Shown: positions 17,052-27,128 of the stretch, piece after piece
How the letters are laid out: each line of letters begins with the position of its first letter
Position numbering within the stretch: position 1 is the stretch's first letter
DNA from: Streptomyces sp. RFCAC02
GTDB taxonomy: Bacteria > Actinomycetota > Actinomycetes > Streptomycetales > Streptomycetaceae
Direction: 5' to 3'
Length of the DNA stretch: 64,000 nt
Assembly: GCF_004193175.1 (NCBI RefSeq)
Contig: NZ_SAUH01000001.1
Span: 4,311,501-4,375,500, forward strand
Notes under the pieces: model-generated
Seen by the model: only the letters and a program-made list of their open reading frames with translations
Database searches by the model: none
What the model was told of the DNA's origin: nothing
Translations under genes and position numbers: made by a program

Positions 17052-17825
17052 TCAGCACCACCACCAGCCGCAGTCGTCGTCATCGTCGTCCCAGTGATCC
17101 CCGCGGCCGTCGTCGTCATCCCCGCTGTCCTCCTCGTCCGACGCGGTCGGGGACGGGGACGCGTCGGTCTGTTCCGGGTCGCTCGGCGTCGCGTCCGGCG
17201 CTGGCTCCGTCGACGGGCCGCCGGCACCGGGCGGCTCGTCCGTGGGGAAGGAGGACTCCCACCCTCCGTCGTCCTCGGTACGGTCCTCCGTCGGGGCAAC
17301 GGTTTCCGTGGCGCCCGCCGACGCACCGTCGTCCCGTCCCCCGTCGCCGCTCCCGCCCGCCGACGGCTCCTGACTGTCCGCCGCCTCGTCGGCGGTCGGG
17401 AGCGTCGTCTCCGTGGCCGGGGCGTCGTCCTCCGAGTCCGCCTCCGGCCCGGTCGCCGACGGGGAGGCGGCGGCCTCCGGCTCCCCATCGTCGTCGTCCG
17501 ACGACGACAGCACGGGCGGCAGCCCCACATCCCCCACCTCCGCCACGGCGACCCCCGTGACGGCGACCGCCAGCACGGCGGCCACCACGTACCTCCGCTT
17601 CCGCCGCCGCAGCGCGTGCGCCGCCGACCGAGCGCGCCGCGCGCCCGCCTCCGGCGCGTCCGCGTCACCGGGCTCCGCCGGACCGCCCGGCTCCTCGTCG
17701 CGCACGGGCGGCAGCTCGGCGGTCAGCTCCGAGGCGGCCGCGACGTACCGCTGTGTCAGCTCGCCGCAGCCCGGGCATATGAGCGCCCCGTTGAGATGCC
17801 TGCGGCAGGTCGTGCAATAGTCCAT
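17052..17825 (-). CDS. Zinc-ribbon, single-pass membrane protein with long acidic tail
   Basis: A 257-residue protein. The N-terminus MDYCTTCRRHLNGALICPGCGELTQRY holds two CxxC pairs of a zinc ribbon. After an Arg-rich stretch (ALRRRKRRYVV) comes one membrane segment (AAVLAVAVTGVAVAEV). An extracellular Asp/Glu/Ser/Pro-rich region of about 150 residues follows, ending in an Asp run and CGWWWC. It matches my memory of streptomycete SCO2400-type proteins of unknown function. It sits inside the cellulase island between GH48 and GH6 on the same strand, but a terminator separates it from GH48. Confidence 0.7.
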   Translation of the reverse strand: MDYCTTCRRHLNGALICPGCGELTQRYVAAASELTAELPPVRDEEPGGPAEPGDADAPEAGARRARSAAHALRRRKRRYVVAAVLAVAVTGVAVAEVGDVGLPPVLSSSDDDDGEPEAAASPSATGPEADSEDDAPATETTLPTADEAADSQEPSAGGSGDGGRDDGASAGATETVAPTEDRTEDDGGWESSFPTDEPPGAGGPSTEPAPDATPSDPEQTDASPSPTASDEEDSGDDDDGRGDHWDDDDDDCGWWWC

Positions 17826-17897
17826 GGGATCCCCGTCTCTGCATGGACCGGTGTGGAGTGGCGAACACGATAGCGCCGCCTCCTCCCCGCACAGCCC

Positions 17898-17932
17898 GGA
17901 GCCCCGGGACGCGCGCGGCGTCCCGGGGCTCC
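17898..17932. terminator. Terminator downstream of GH48
   Basis: A 15-bp perfect stem, GGAGCCCCGGGACGC / GCGTCCCGGGGCTCC, with a 5-nt loop, starting 57 nt after the GH48 stop. Confidence 0.8.
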
Positions 17933-17988
17933 TCCTGGTCTCGGGGGCTGTCCCCTTCTTCTCCTCTTTCTCTACGCGGACGCCTCCG

Positions 17989-20676
17989 TCACTCCCCGAA
18001 GAGCTGGGAGTAGGTGGCGAGGGCGATCGCGATGTCGGCCTGCGCCCAGAAGCGGTGGTAGGTGAACGTCGGGGCCTCGCCGCCGTTCAGGTACGCCTCG
18101 ACCTGGGGCCAGGCCGGGTCGTCCTGGTAGAAGCTGCGGATCGACTCGAACGTGGCACCCGGCTCGATCACGTCGCCGTTCGGCATCGTGCCGCTCCAGC
18201 CCGACGGGATGTAGATCTCGTCGTCGAAGCGCTGGTAGTCCGTGCGCTGTTCGGGCACCGCGACACCGAGCGGGTCGGAGTTCGCCCACAGTGCGTCCAG
18301 CAGACCGGCGGCCGTCTCCTGAGCCTCCGTGTCACCCGACGCGGCGGCGTAGTACGACAGGGCGTTGGCCAGCGAACCGGTCACCCCCGCGTCCTGCGAG
18401 TAGGCGGTGACGTCCACGTGCAGGCCCGAGTTGGCGCCCGGGTTGTCCGGGTTCCAGGTGTCCGGGGCGCCGGACCAGGCGAGGGTGGCCGGGATCTGGT
18501 AGTCGCCGTCCTCGCCGATGGTGACCTCGCTCAGGACCCAGTCGACCCACTTGTCGAGGACCTCGCCCGCGAGGGCGTCGTCCGACGCGTAGTAGTACTC
18601 GGCGAGCCGCTGCATGGACCACGCCTGCATGCCGAACCACTGGTTCGACGGCGGGTCGTGGTACACGGGCTTCTCGTCGTAGTACATGCCGTAGAACGTC
18701 GGGGTCCCGGCCGGCGGCGTGCCGTAGTGGCCCTCCCAGCTGTTCGTCGCCCCACCGGCGATGCCGCCCTCGTCGGACTGCAGCCAGCGGTAGAACTCGA
18801 GCTGCCGCTGCAGGCTGGTCTCCCAGTCGTCGTCGGCGGTCGGGGAGGCGGGCACGAGGTCGGCGTCGGTGCTCAGCGCGAACGCGGCCATCGGGTTCTG
18901 GTAGCCGAAGTGCGCGTGGCTGGAGCCGATGCGCCAGGCCCAGCCCGCGGAGCTGTCGAGCGCGCCGCCCCAGGCGTAGTACCAGGACAGGAGGTAGTGC
19001 GCGCTGTCCTTGCCGGTCGCACCCGGGCACTGCGTCTCGCCGACGCAGTTGCCGATCTCCTTGAAGTACTTGTCGAACATCGCGTAGCGCAGGTAGTCGC
19101 CCATGCGCGACGCCTTGTCGACCGTCTCGGAGATCTGCGCCTCGTTGCCCTGCTCGGTCGCCCACTGGTTGGCCCAGTACGCGGCCTGGACGGCGCGGGC
19201 GTCGGCGTCGGGCGCGTTGGTGTAGCGCCACTGCTCCGCGTAGGACGCGTCACCGGTGAACAGGTCGAGGTAGCCGTTCTCGCCGCCGTAGGTGAAGTCG
19301 TCGCACGACGGCTGCGGGACCGTCTCCCAGACCGACTCCTGCGGGCCGCGCTGGAACGTGTTGATGAACGTCGGGTCGCCCGCGGTGCCGCCGCACGAGT
19401 CGCCGTACCCGTAGACGTCGTCCACGTCCTGGATCCAGTGCATGCCGTAGATGTCGTCCGTGCCGTAGGTGGACGACAGCTCGCCGGCGAGGGGGTCGTC
19501 ACCGACCGGGACGGTGCCGTCGAGCTCGGCCGGGTAGTCCGCCGGGTCGTTGCTCTCGGGCGCGTAGGTGGCGGGGGACGAGGGGTCGTAGAAGCTGTTG
19601 GTCGGCTGCTCGTCCGCCTCCGGGATCATGAATTCCTCCATGATGCCCCAGGCGTCGTTGAACGGTCCCCAGTCGCCGGTGATGCGGCCGTACTGGGCCT
19701 CCAGCCAGATGAGGTACGAGTACGCCTCGGACGTGGTCTCGTGACCGTAGTCCGGCGCCTCGACCATGAGGGTCTCCACCGAGTGGTAGGGGATGCCCTC
19801 GTCGGAGAAGTACCCGTTGGCCGGGTCCTTCACCTTCTCGTACAGCTCCATGAACCGCTGCTCGTACTCGCCGTCCGCCTCGTCGAGCTGCGTCACGGTG
19901 ACCGTGGCGGCCTCGTGTCCCGCGGCGCTCGCGGTGAACGTGGCGGCGCCGCTGCCGCCCGCGGCGGCGGTGACGGTGACCTGCTGGGTGATGTTCCAGT
20001 TGGCCGGCGTGAACGTGAGGCTCGCGCCGGAGGTGACGCTGATGCCCGTGTTGCCGCTCGTCCGGGACACACTGACGGTCACATTGGCGTCGGGCTGTGC
20101 GCTCAGCCGGATGCCGAACGTCCCGGTCTGCCCCTCGCGGACGGCGAGGGACGACGGGGTGGCGACGACCGTCGGGTCCTCCTCCGGCTCGCCCGGGTCC
20201 TCGTCGCCGCAGGCGACGCCGTTGACGGTGAACGCGGTCGGGGCCGTGTTGCTGCCCGAGTAGGAGAAGTTGGCGCCGGCGCTGGTGGAGGCGCCGGGCG
20301 CGAGGTTGGCGTTCCAGCCGGCGTCCTCGACCGTGACGGTTCTGCCCGACTGTGACCAGACGCCGCTCCAGCCCTGCTGGAGCTGCTGGTTGCCGGCGTA
20401 CGAGTAGGTGAGCGTCCACCCGTTCGCGGCGGCGTCGCCGGTGTTGGTGATCGTCACGTTCGCCGTGAAGCCGGAGCCCCAGTCGTTGGCGGTGTAGTCC
20501 ACCCGGCAGGCGAAGTCGGCCGCCGATGCCGTCGAGCTCTGGCCGAGCCCGGCGGTCAGGCCGAGGGGCAGTGCGAGGGCGATGAGGGCGGCGAGACGGC
20601 CGCGTCGTGCGCGGCGGCGGCCTTCGGGCCGTGACGGCGGTGCGGCTCCGGGGGGAGCACTCGTGCGAACCCGCAT
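17989..20676 (-). CDS. Secreted processive cellulase: CBM2 - Ig-like - GH48
   Basis: An 895-residue protein with ATG start behind AAGGAAGGA. Residues 1-53 are a signal peptide with an Arg-rich n-region. Residues 54-158 are a family 2 cellulose-binding module ([18 protein letters not shown], then [12 protein letters not shown], Cys at both ends). About 165-262 form a beta-rich Ig-like/surface-layer-type domain ([20 protein letters not shown]). From about 267 to the end is a GH48 catalytic domain, with [19 protein letters not shown] containing the proposed catalytic Glu and [10 protein letters not shown] and [19 protein letters not shown] further on. GH48 enzymes release cellobiose processively from reducing ends and synergise with GH6. 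It is divergent from the CBM2-GH6 gene; a perfect CebR box lies 87 bp upstream. Confidence 0.95.
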   Translation of the reverse strand: MRVRTSAPPGAAPPSRPEGRRRARRGRLAALIALALPLGLTAGLGQSSTASAADFACRVDYTANDWGSGFTANVTITNTGDAAANGWTLTYSYAGNQQLQQGWSGVWSQSGRTVTVEDAGWNANLAPGASTSAGANFSYSGSNTAPTAFTVNGVACGDEDPGEPEEDPTVVATPSSLAVREGQTGTFGIRLSAQPDANVTVSVSRTSGNTGISVTSGASLTFTPANWNITQQVTVTAAAGGSGAATFTASAAGHEAATVTVTQLDEADGEYEQRFMELYEKVKDPANGYFSDEGIPYHSVETLMVEAPDYGHETTSEAYSYLIWLEAQYGRITGDWGPFNDAWGIMEEFMIPEADEQPTNSFYDPSSPATYAPESNDPADYPAELDGTVPVGDDPLAGELSSTYGTDDIYGMHWIQDVDDVYGYGDSCGGTAGDPTFINTFQRGPQESVWETVPQPSCDDFTYGGENGYLDLFTGDASYAEQWRYTNAPDADARAVQAAYWANQWATEQGNEAQISETVDKASRMGDYLRYAMFDKYFKEIGNCVGETQCPGATGKDSAHYLLSWYYAWGGALDSSAGWAWRIGSSHAHFGYQNPMAAFALSTDADLVPASPTADDDWETSLQRQLEFYRWLQSDEGGIAGGATNSWEGHYGTPPAGTPTFYGMYYDEKPVYHDPPSNQWFGMQAWSMQRLAEYYYASDDALAGEVLDKWVDWVLSEVTIGEDGDYQIPATLAWSGAPDTWNPDNPGANSGLHVDVTAYSQDAGVTGSLANALSYYAAASGDTEAQETAAGLLDALWANSDPLGVAVPEQRTDYQRFDDEIYIPSGWSGTMPNGDVIEPGATFESIRSFYQDDPAWPQVEAYLNGGEAPTFTYHRFWAQADIAIALATYSQLFGE
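20258..20340 (-). repeat. 83-nt identity with the GH6 gene CBM2 (inverted copy)
   Basis: These 83 bases of the GH48 CBM2 coding sequence are, on the minus strand, identical to 21346-21428 of the divergent GH6 gene. The copies are inverted and about 1 kb apart, spanning the shared promoter region. Confidence 0.9.
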
Positions 20677-20762
20677 GACAGCGGTCCTTCCTTGCGGCTC
20701 GTGGGGTTGGTCGTCGTCGGAGGGACGACGGCGTGCTCAGTGGTCGCGGGTGGACGTGTCGG

Positions 20763-20776
20763 TGGGAGCGCTCCCA
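20763..20776. promoter_or_regulatory. CebR operator (perfect) for GH48
   Basis: Perfect palindrome TGGGAGCGCTCCCA, 87 bp upstream of the GH48 start codon. Confidence 0.92.
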
Positions 20777-20939
20777 AGAATGTGGGCAGGTCGCGTACGC
20801 GTCAAGTCTTTTGACGCATGGCCAGATCGACCTGGTCTTTTCCGTGCGGTGGTGGGGATTCTTGGTCATTGGCCCCCGACATTTCTTGAACAGAGCTCTG
20901 GCGGAGTGCCCGGGATGGCGCTACGTTCCCTTCAGTCAG

Positions 20940-20953
20940 TGGGAGCGCTTCCA
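20940..20953. promoter_or_regulatory. CebR operator for CBM2-GH6
   Basis: TGGGAGCGCTTCCA differs at one position from the perfect operator; it lies 95 bp upstream of the CBM2-GH6 start codon. Confidence 0.87.
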
Positions 20954-21048
20954 AGCTCGCCGTACGCCCAGGGCGGGCGTCACACCGGTCGCGGTGACGC
21001 CTCGGACGCCCAGGTCATCGGACGTTCGCAACCACCGAAAGGATCTTC

Positions 21049-22815
21049 ATGAGCCGCACCAACCCCCCACCCCACCGTCGTCGGCGCGCGGCGCTGATGA
21101 CCGCCGGCGTGCTGGTAGCCGCCGGCGTGGGCACCGGAGGTCTGCTGCAGGGCACCGCGTCCGCCGCCGCGTTCGGCTGCGACGTGACCTACTCGGCCAA
21201 CGACTGGGGCTCGGGCTTCACCGCCAATGTGACGATCACCAACACGGGCGACGCCGCCGCCAACGGATGGGCGCTCACCTACTCCTACGCCGGCAACCAG
21301 CAGCTCCAGCAGGGCTGGAGCGCGGTGTGGTCGCAGTCCGGCAAGACCGTCACGGTCGAGGACGCCGGCTGGAACGCCAACCTCGCGCCCGGCGCCTCCA
21401 CCAGCGCCGGCGCCAACTTCTCCTACTCCGGGACCAACTCGGCCCCGACCGCGTTCGCCGTCAACGGCGTCACCTGCGGCGAGGAGGACCCGGGTGACCC
21501 CGACCCGGGCGATCCCGACCCGGGTGACCCGGATCCGGGCGACCCCGGCACCCCGGGTGACCGCGTCGACAACCCCTACGAGGACGCCGGCGTCTACGTC
21601 AACCCCGAGTGGTCCGAGAACGCCGCGGCCGAGCCGGGCGGCGACGCCATCGCGGACGAGCCGACCGCCGTGTGGCTGGACCGCCGCGCCGCCATCGAGG
21701 GCGTCAACGGCGGCATGGGTCTGCGCGACCACCTGGACGCCGCCGTCGAGCAGGCGCAGGACTACGACGACTTCGTGTTCCAGGTCGTCGTGTACAACCT
21801 GCCCGGCCGCGACTGCGCCGCCCTCGCGTCCAACGGCGAACTCGCCCCCGACGACATCGACACCTACAAGTCGGAGTTCATCGACCCGATCGCCGAGATC
21901 CTCGCCGACCCGGCCTACGCCGACCTGCGGATCGTGACGGTCATCGAGATCGACTCGCTCCCGAACCTCGTCACCAACGTGAGCCCCCGCGCGACCGCGA
22001 CGCCCCAGTGCGACGTCATGAAGGCCAACGGGAACTACCAGGAGGGCATCTCCTACGCCCTCAACGAGCTGGGCGACATCCCGAACGTCTACAACTACAT
22101 CGACGCCGGCCACTACGGCTGGATCGGCTGGGACGACAACCTGCTCGCCTCGGCCCAGCTCTTCCACGACACCGCCACGATGAACGGCGCGACCGTGGAC
22201 GACGTGCACGGCTTCATCGTGAACACGGCGAACTACGGCCCGTCCGTCGAGCCGTACTACTCCATCAACGACTCGGTGAACGGCACCTCGGTGCGCCAGT
22301 CGAGCTGGATCGACTGGAACCGCTATGTCGACAACCAGTCCTTCGCGCAGGGCTTCCGTCAGCAGCTCGTCAGCCTCGGGTTCAACTCCGACATCGGCAT
22401 GCTGATCGACACCTCGCGCAACGGCTGGGGCGGTCCCGACCGGCCCACCGGCCCCGCGGCCAAGACCAGCCTGGACGCCTTCGTCGACGGCAGCCGCCTC
22501 GACCAGCGCCTCCAGGCGGGCAACTGGTGCAACCAGGCCGGTGCCGGCCTCGGCGAGCGCCCGACGGCCTCCCCGGCCACCGGTATCGACGCCTACACGT
22601 GGATCAAGCCCCCGGGCGAGTCGGACGGCGCGAGCGAGGTCATCCCGAACGACGAGGGCAAGGGCTTCGACGAGATGTGCGACCCGACCTACACGGGCAA
22701 CCCGCGCAACAACTACAACATGTCCGGCGCGCTGGGCGACGCCCCGCTCTCCGGCCACTGGTTCTCGGCGCAGTTCCAGGAACTGCTGGCGAACGCCTAC
22801 CCGCCGGTGAACTGA
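21049..22815 (+). CDS. Secreted exo-cellulase: CBM2 - GDPDP linker - GH6
   Basis: A 588-residue protein. The ATG follows GAAAGGATC. Residues 1-40 are a signal peptide with HRRRRAAL n-region; about 41-147 form a CBM2 almost identical to that of the GH48 protein. About 148-167 form an acidic linker of repeated GDPDP units, and 168-588 are a GH6 domain of the Cel6B exo type (VIEIDSLPNLVTNV, YIDAGHYGWIGWDD, RNGWGGPDRPTG, WIKPPGESDGASEVIPNDEG). It would release cellobiose from non-reducing chain ends on crystalline cellulose, complementing GH48. It is about 75-80% similar by eye to the CBM-less GH6 of this window in the catalytic domain. Confidence 0.95.
   Translation: MSRTNPPPHRRRRAALMTAGVLVAAGVGTGGLLQGTASAAAFGCDVTYSANDWGSGFTANVTITNTGDAAANGWALTYSYAGNQQLQQGWSAVWSQSGKTVTVEDAGWNANLAPGASTSAGANFSYSGTNSAPTAFAVNGVTCGEEDPGDPDPGDPDPGDPDPGDPGTPGDRVDNPYEDAGVYVNPEWSENAAAEPGGDAIADEPTAVWLDRRAAIEGVNGGMGLRDHLDAAVEQAQDYDDFVFQVVVYNLPGRDCAALASNGELAPDDIDTYKSEFIDPIAEILADPAYADLRIVTVIEIDSLPNLVTNVSPRATATPQCDVMKANGNYQEGISYALNELGDIPNVYNYIDAGHYGWIGWDDNLLASAQLFHDTATMNGATVDDVHGFIVNTANYGPSVEPYYSINDSVNGTSVRQSSWIDWNRYVDNQSFAQGFRQQLVSLGFNSDIGMLIDTSRNGWGGPDRPTGPAAKTSLDAFVDGSRLDQRLQAGNWCNQAGAGLGERPTASPATGIDAYTWIKPPGESDGASEVIPNDEGKGFDEMCDPTYTGNPRNNYNMSGALGDAPLSGHWFSAQFQELLANAYPPVN
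21346..21428 (+). repeat. 83-nt identity with the GH48 gene CBM2 (inverted copy)
   Basis: Partner of 20258-20340; the surrounding CBM2 coding sequence is also highly similar, so this is the longest uninterrupted match within a larger duplicated module. Confidence 0.9.
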
Positions 22816-22825
22816 CCGTGTTCCC

Positions 22826-22849
22826 GTCCCGGTGACCGCTCACCGGGAC
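22826..22849 (+). terminator. Terminator of CBM2-GH6
   Basis: A 10-bp perfect stem GTCCCGGTGA / TCACCGGGAC with a 4-nt loop, 11 nt after the stop codon; a second GC-rich stem follows around 22852-22890. Confidence 0.75.
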
Positions 22850-22940
22850 AGGGCGCCGGGGCCCCGCACCACCGGGGGTCCCGGCGCCGTCGCGCGCCGG
22901 CCCGGCCGGCTTGTCGGCGGCCCCGACTACGCTGGGTCGC

Positions 22941-23756
22941 ATGTGTGGACGGTATGCGGCGAGCCGGCGGCCCGAGGACCTCGTGGGGCTGTTCGACATC
23001 GCGCTGTGGGAGCCGGAGCGTACCCTTCCCCCCGACTGGAACGTCGCCCCCACCAAAGAGGTGTACGCCGTGCTGGAACGGCCCGTGCGCGACGCGGGCC
23101 CCGCGCCGGTGCGCCAGCTCCGCGCCCTGCGCTGGGGCCTCGTCCCGTCCTGGGCCACGTCCCCCGACGGCGGTGCCCGCATGATCAACGCCCGTGCCGA
23201 GACGGTGCACGAGAAGACGTCCTACCGCCGCGCGTTCAGCACCCGCCGCTGCCTCGTCCCCGCCGACGGCTACTACGAGTGGGTCACCGGCGCGGGCGAG
23301 CGGGCGGAGGAGGAGAAGGGGAAGCGGAAGCGCCCGCGGAAGCAGCCGTACTTCGTCACCCCGCGGGACGGCTCCGTCATGGCCTTCGCCGGGCTGTACG
23401 AGTTCTGGCGCGACCGCACCCTGCCGGACGACCACCCCGCCGCGTGGCGGGCCACCTGCACCGTGATCACCACCGAGGCGGAGACCGAGCCCCTGCCCGC
23501 CCCCGCGGGCGAGGAAGGCCCCGGGTCCCTGGCCGGCATCCATCCGCGGATGCCGGTGGTCCTGCCCCCGGACCGCTGGGACGCCTGGCTCGACCCGTCG
23601 CGCACCGTGCCCGAGGCGATACGGCCGCTGCTGGAGGGGCTGCCCACCGGCAGGCTGCGCGCGTACCCCGTCCCCACCGATGTCAGCAATGTGCGCAACA
23701 ACGGTCCCGACCTCGTCCGTGAGCTGCCGGCCCCGGAGGCAGGCACCCTGTTCTGA
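22941..23756 (+). CDS. SRAP/HMCES-family abasic-site processing protein (YedK-like)
   Basis: A 271-residue protein beginning MCGRYA. Cys2, exposed after Met removal, is the residue that crosslinks abasic sites in single-stranded DNA in this family. Further signatures are WNVAPT, MINARAET, RRCLVPADGYYEW with a catalytic Glu, FAGLYEFW and the His in IHPRMPVVL. It is a DNA-damage protective protein. A 20-residue basic insert (AEEEKGKRKRPRKQP) after GYYEWVTGAG is typical of actinomycete members. The ATG directly at MCGRY is required for function, which fixes the start. Confidence 0.93.
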   Translation: MCGRYAASRRPEDLVGLFDIALWEPERTLPPDWNVAPTKEVYAVLERPVRDAGPAPVRQLRALRWGLVPSWATSPDGGARMINARAETVHEKTSYRRAFSTRRCLVPADGYYEWVTGAGERAEEEKGKRKRPRKQPYFVTPRDGSVMAFAGLYEFWRDRTLPDDHPAAWRATCTVITTEAETEPLPAPAGEEGPGSLAGIHPRMPVVLPPDRWDAWLDPSRTVPEAIRPLLEGLPTGRLRAYPVPTDVSNVRNNGPDLVRELPAPEAGTLF

Positions 23757-24073
23757 GGCCCTGCCCCGGCGTCTCCCGGCCCGGTCCGGCGCGGGAATGA
23801 TCCACGGGCCACGGGTGTTCCCCCAGTGCACGTCGTGCCACACGCACGAGCCGGACACCTGCGAGGGAGAGCACACCGCATGGGTTCCATCGCCTGCCCG
23901 CCGCGCCCCGAGGGCACGGAGCGGACACCGCAGTCGCGCACCGCGACCGAGGTGGACTGGTCGGTGCTGCGCTCCGCCGCCGAGCGGTCCTCCCGACCGG
24001 CGGCCGCGGCCGGTCGTCGTCTATCCTCCGAAGCGAACGGCCCCGCCCGGGGCTCACTGACTTCACCGAGGAG
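23757..24073 (+). promoter_or_regulatory. sigR leader and promoter region
   Basis: A 317-nt interval that carries the sigma-R-type promoter and about 250 nt of leader. The sigR reading frame stays open upstream through the leader but has no ATG, GTG or TTG, only CTG codons (for example 23894 and 23957). Another frame has ATG at 23880 behind GAGGGAGAG. See findings for the possible extended isoform. Confidence 0.6.
23794..23819 (+). promoter_or_regulatory. Sigma-R-dependent promoter of sigR-rsrA
   Basis: GGAAT (23794-23798), exactly 18 nt, then GTT (23817-23819) is a perfect match to the sigma-R consensus GGAAT-N18-GTT. It gives the positive autoregulation known for sigR. Confidence 0.88.
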
Positions 24074-24726
<653 letters not shown>

Positions 24727-24730
<4 letters not shown>

Positions 24731-25029
24731 GTGGCGAACCGTCGCACCCCACGGACTGCTCCGAGGTCCTGGACCGGCTGTACGAGTACCTCGACCGCGA
24801 GCTGCCGGACGGCGACAGCGCCAAGTTCCGCGAGCACATCGAGGACTGCGGCGGCTGTCTGGAGAAGTACGGGCTCGAGGAGTCGGTGAAGAAGCTCGTC
24901 AAGCGGTGCTGCGGCCACGACGAGGTCCCCGGCGACCTCAGGGAGAAGGTGCTCGGCCGCATCGAGCGTCTCCGCTGCGGCGAGGAGGCCCCGGCCGCCT
25001 CCGCCGAGCCGCCGGGTCCGGCCGCCTGA
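24727..25029 (+). CDS. rsrA: Redox-sensitive zinc anti-sigma factor RsrA
   Basis: A 100-residue ZAS protein. The zinc/redox motif is H-x3-C-x2-C (HIEDCGGC), with an upstream Cys in DCSEVL and a CC pair in KRCCGHDE. On disulfide stress the conserved cysteines oxidise, zinc is lost and SigR is released. It is translationally coupled to sigR by a 4-nt overlap. Confidence 0.95.
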
Positions 25030-25268
25030 CCGGACGCCGCCCGCCCGCCGGTCACCCGAACGGCCGAGCCTCCCGCGCGGACGCCCCGGCGCCCGCGCGG
25101 CGCGCGGGGCGTCCCGCCGGGCGCTCGTGCGCCCTCGTCGTCTCGCGCGCTCCGTCCCGCTGACCCATGCTGTGAGCAGCGCCCGTCGCGCCCATGGTTG
25201 GATGCCCTCGGGTCCGGACAGGAGAAGTGTGAAGTGCACGCTACGAGGCGGGAATCAGGCAGGACATC

Positions 25269-26264
25269 GTGAGGATCTTCGGCAGGGTGAGGCAGCGGCC
25301 GTCCACGGACTGGCGGCTGGCCACCGACCGGGCTTTCACCCTCATCGACGACGGCCGCTACGAGGACGCGGACGCGCTGCTGACACGCGCCGCCGATCTG
25401 GAGCCCTGGCTGTCCGAGTCCTGGTTCAACCTGGCGCTGCTCCACAAGTTCCGGCACGACTGGGAGCAGGCCAGGTCGGCGGGGCTGCGGGCGGTCGCCC
25501 TGCTGGAGAAGGACACCGGCGCTCCCGACTGGTGGAACGTCGGCATCGCCGCCACCGCGCTCCAGGACTGGCCGCTGGCCCGCCGCGCCTGGCAGGCGTA
25601 CGGCCTGCAGGTGCCGGGGGAGGCCGCGTCCGCCGGTGAGCCCCTCGGGATGGACCTGGGCGGCGCGGCCGTCCGGCTCTCCCCGGAGGGCGAGGCGGAG
25701 GTCGTCTGGGGGCGCCGGCTCGACCCGGCCCGCATCGAGCTGCTGAACATCCCGCTGCCCTCATCCGGCCGCCGCTGGGGCGAGGTCGTCCTGCACGACG
25801 GCGTGCCGCGCGGCGAGCGGACGATGAGCCGCCCGGGCGGCGGCACGTCGGTCTACCCGGTCTTCGACGAGATCGAGCTGTGGGCGCCGTCCGCGGTGCC
25901 GACGTGGGTGGTCCTGATCGACGCCGCCACCGAGGCGGACCGCGACGCGCTGGAGCGGCTCGCGGCGGACGCGGGCTGTGCCGCCGAGGACTGGACGTCG
26001 TCCGTCCGGCTGCTGTGCCGCTCGTGCTCGGAGAGCCGCATGCCGAGCGAGCAGGGCGACGGCATGGCCCAGCACGATCCGCACGACCACAGCGTTCCCG
26101 GCCGTCCCGGCCCGCTCGGGCACACGGCGGCGGGCACCCTGTGGTCCCCGGAGCGCGAGTGCGGCGTGGCGGCGCCCGGCGCGCTGGTGCGCGGGCTGCT
26201 GGACGGCTGGGTCGCCGACAGCCCGGACAGCCGGGACTGGCGCGATCTCGAAGAGGTCTGCTGA
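25269..26264 (+). CDS. TPR-repeat protein, cytosolic
   Basis: A 331-residue protein with GTG start. The N-terminal 110 residues are tetratricopeptide-like ([23 protein letters not shown] pattern; [54 protein letters not shown]). The C-terminal half is a mixed alpha/beta domain with [15 protein letters not shown], a CxxC-like spot, and ends [11 protein letters not shown]. It is conserved near sigR/def in streptomycetes as far as I recall. Function unknown. Confidence 0.75.
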   Translation: MRIFGRVRQRPSTDWRLATDRAFTLIDDGRYEDADALLTRAADLEPWLSESWFNLALLHKFRHDWEQARSAGLRAVALLEKDTGAPDWWNVGIAATALQDWPLARRAWQAYGLQVPGEAASAGEPLGMDLGGAAVRLSPEGEAEVVWGRRLDPARIELLNIPLPSSGRRWGEVVLHDGVPRGERTMSRPGGGTSVYPVFDEIELWAPSAVPTWVVLIDAATEADRDALERLAADAGCAAEDWTSSVRLLCRSCSESRMPSEQGDGMAQHDPHDHSVPGRPGPLGHTAAGTLWSPERECGVAAPGALVRGLLDGWVADSPDSRDWRDLEEVC

Positions 26265-26400
26265 GACGCCGGCCGGCGCCGCGCGTGCCCGGCCGTTTCC
26301 CCGGACCCGCCGGGGGGCCGGGCGCCGGGCCGTAAGCTGTACGGATGACGGCCGGGGGCACCTCCCGGCCCCCGCACAGCGAAGGGCAGACGGCGAGACC

Positions 26401-27030
26401 ATGGCGCAGCACGACACCGATGAGCCGGCCGGCGACGAGTTCATCGACGACACGACGGACTGCGAGGAGCGCGAGCGGGCGTACCGCGAGCGCGGCACCG
26501 CGCGGCCCATCACGGTCGTGGGGCACCCGATGCTGCACCGCGAGTGCCGGGAGGTCACGGAGTTCGGTGACGAGCTGGCCTCGCTGGTCGACGACATGTT
26601 CGCGAGCCAGCGGGCGGCCGAGGGGGTCGGTCTCGCGGCGAACCAGATCGGTGTCGATCTGAAGGTGTTCGTCTACGACTGCGCGGACGACCGCGGCGTG
26701 CGGCACGTCGGCGTGGTGTGCAACCCCGTCCTCGACGAGCTGCCGGCCGAGCGCCGTGTCCTCGACGACAGTGACGAGGGCTGCCTGTCCGTGCCGACGG
26801 CCTACGCGGAGCTGCCGCGTCCGGACTACGCGGTCGTGCGGGGGCAGGACGCGTCGGGCAAGCCGATCGCGGTCCGCGGCACGGGCTACTTCGCGCGCTG
26901 CCTCCAGCACGAGACGGACCACCTGATGGGCCGCCTGTACATCGACCGGCTGTCGAAGCGGGACCGCAAGCGCGCGCTGAAGATGATGGCGGAGGGCACC
27001 GCGCGCTACGAGACCGTGCCGAACGACTGA
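26401..27030 (+). CDS. def: Peptide deformylase
   Basis: A 209-residue metallohydrolase that removes the N-formyl group from new proteins. All three family motifs are present: GVGLAANQ (76-83), EGCLS (126-130, metal-binding Cys) and HETDH (170-174, two metal-binding His and catalytic Glu). The N-terminal 35 residues (acidic, [14 protein letters not shown]) are an extension compared with the 170-residue minimal enzyme, typical of actinomycete copies. Confidence 0.96.
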   Translation: MAQHDTDEPAGDEFIDDTTDCEERERAYRERGTARPITVVGHPMLHRECREVTEFGDELASLVDDMFASQRAAEGVGLAANQIGVDLKVFVYDCADDRGVRHVGVVCNPVLDELPAERRVLDDSDEGCLSVPTAYAELPRPDYAVVRGQDASGKPIAVRGTGYFARCLQHETDHLMGRLYIDRLSKRDRKRALKMMAEGTARYETVPND

Positions 27031-27128
27031 CGGCCCGGGCGGCGGGCGGGTGCCCCGGGCATCCGCCCGCCGGCGGCGGCTCCGTCCACCCCGTTGTTGT
27101 CATGGCCGCGCCAGCAGAGGATGCGCGC

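Larger units (their letters stand above)
20677..21048. promoter_or_regulatory. Divergent promoter region of the two CBM2 cellulase genes
   Basis: A 372-nt intergenic region with two CebR boxes (20763-20776 and 20940-20953) 177 bp apart. Each is near the gene it probably controls (87 and 95 bp from the respective start codons). The stretch between them is locally less GC-rich (for example around 20815-20895), as expected of promoters. No gene is seen in it. Confidence 0.75.

Noticed and set aside
17824..20355. 843-codon plus-strand open frame
   Set aside because: Mirror of the GH48 gene's codon bias; no recognisable residues.
21487..21560. Short tandem repeat resembling a CRISPR or microsatellite
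   Set aside because: It encodes the GDPDP linker of the cellulase; unit of about 15 bp, no spacers. No CRISPR array is seen in the window.
20980..22758. 592-codon minus-strand open frame
   Set aside because: Antisense to CBM2-GH6; Val/Gly/Arg-rich shadow without motifs.
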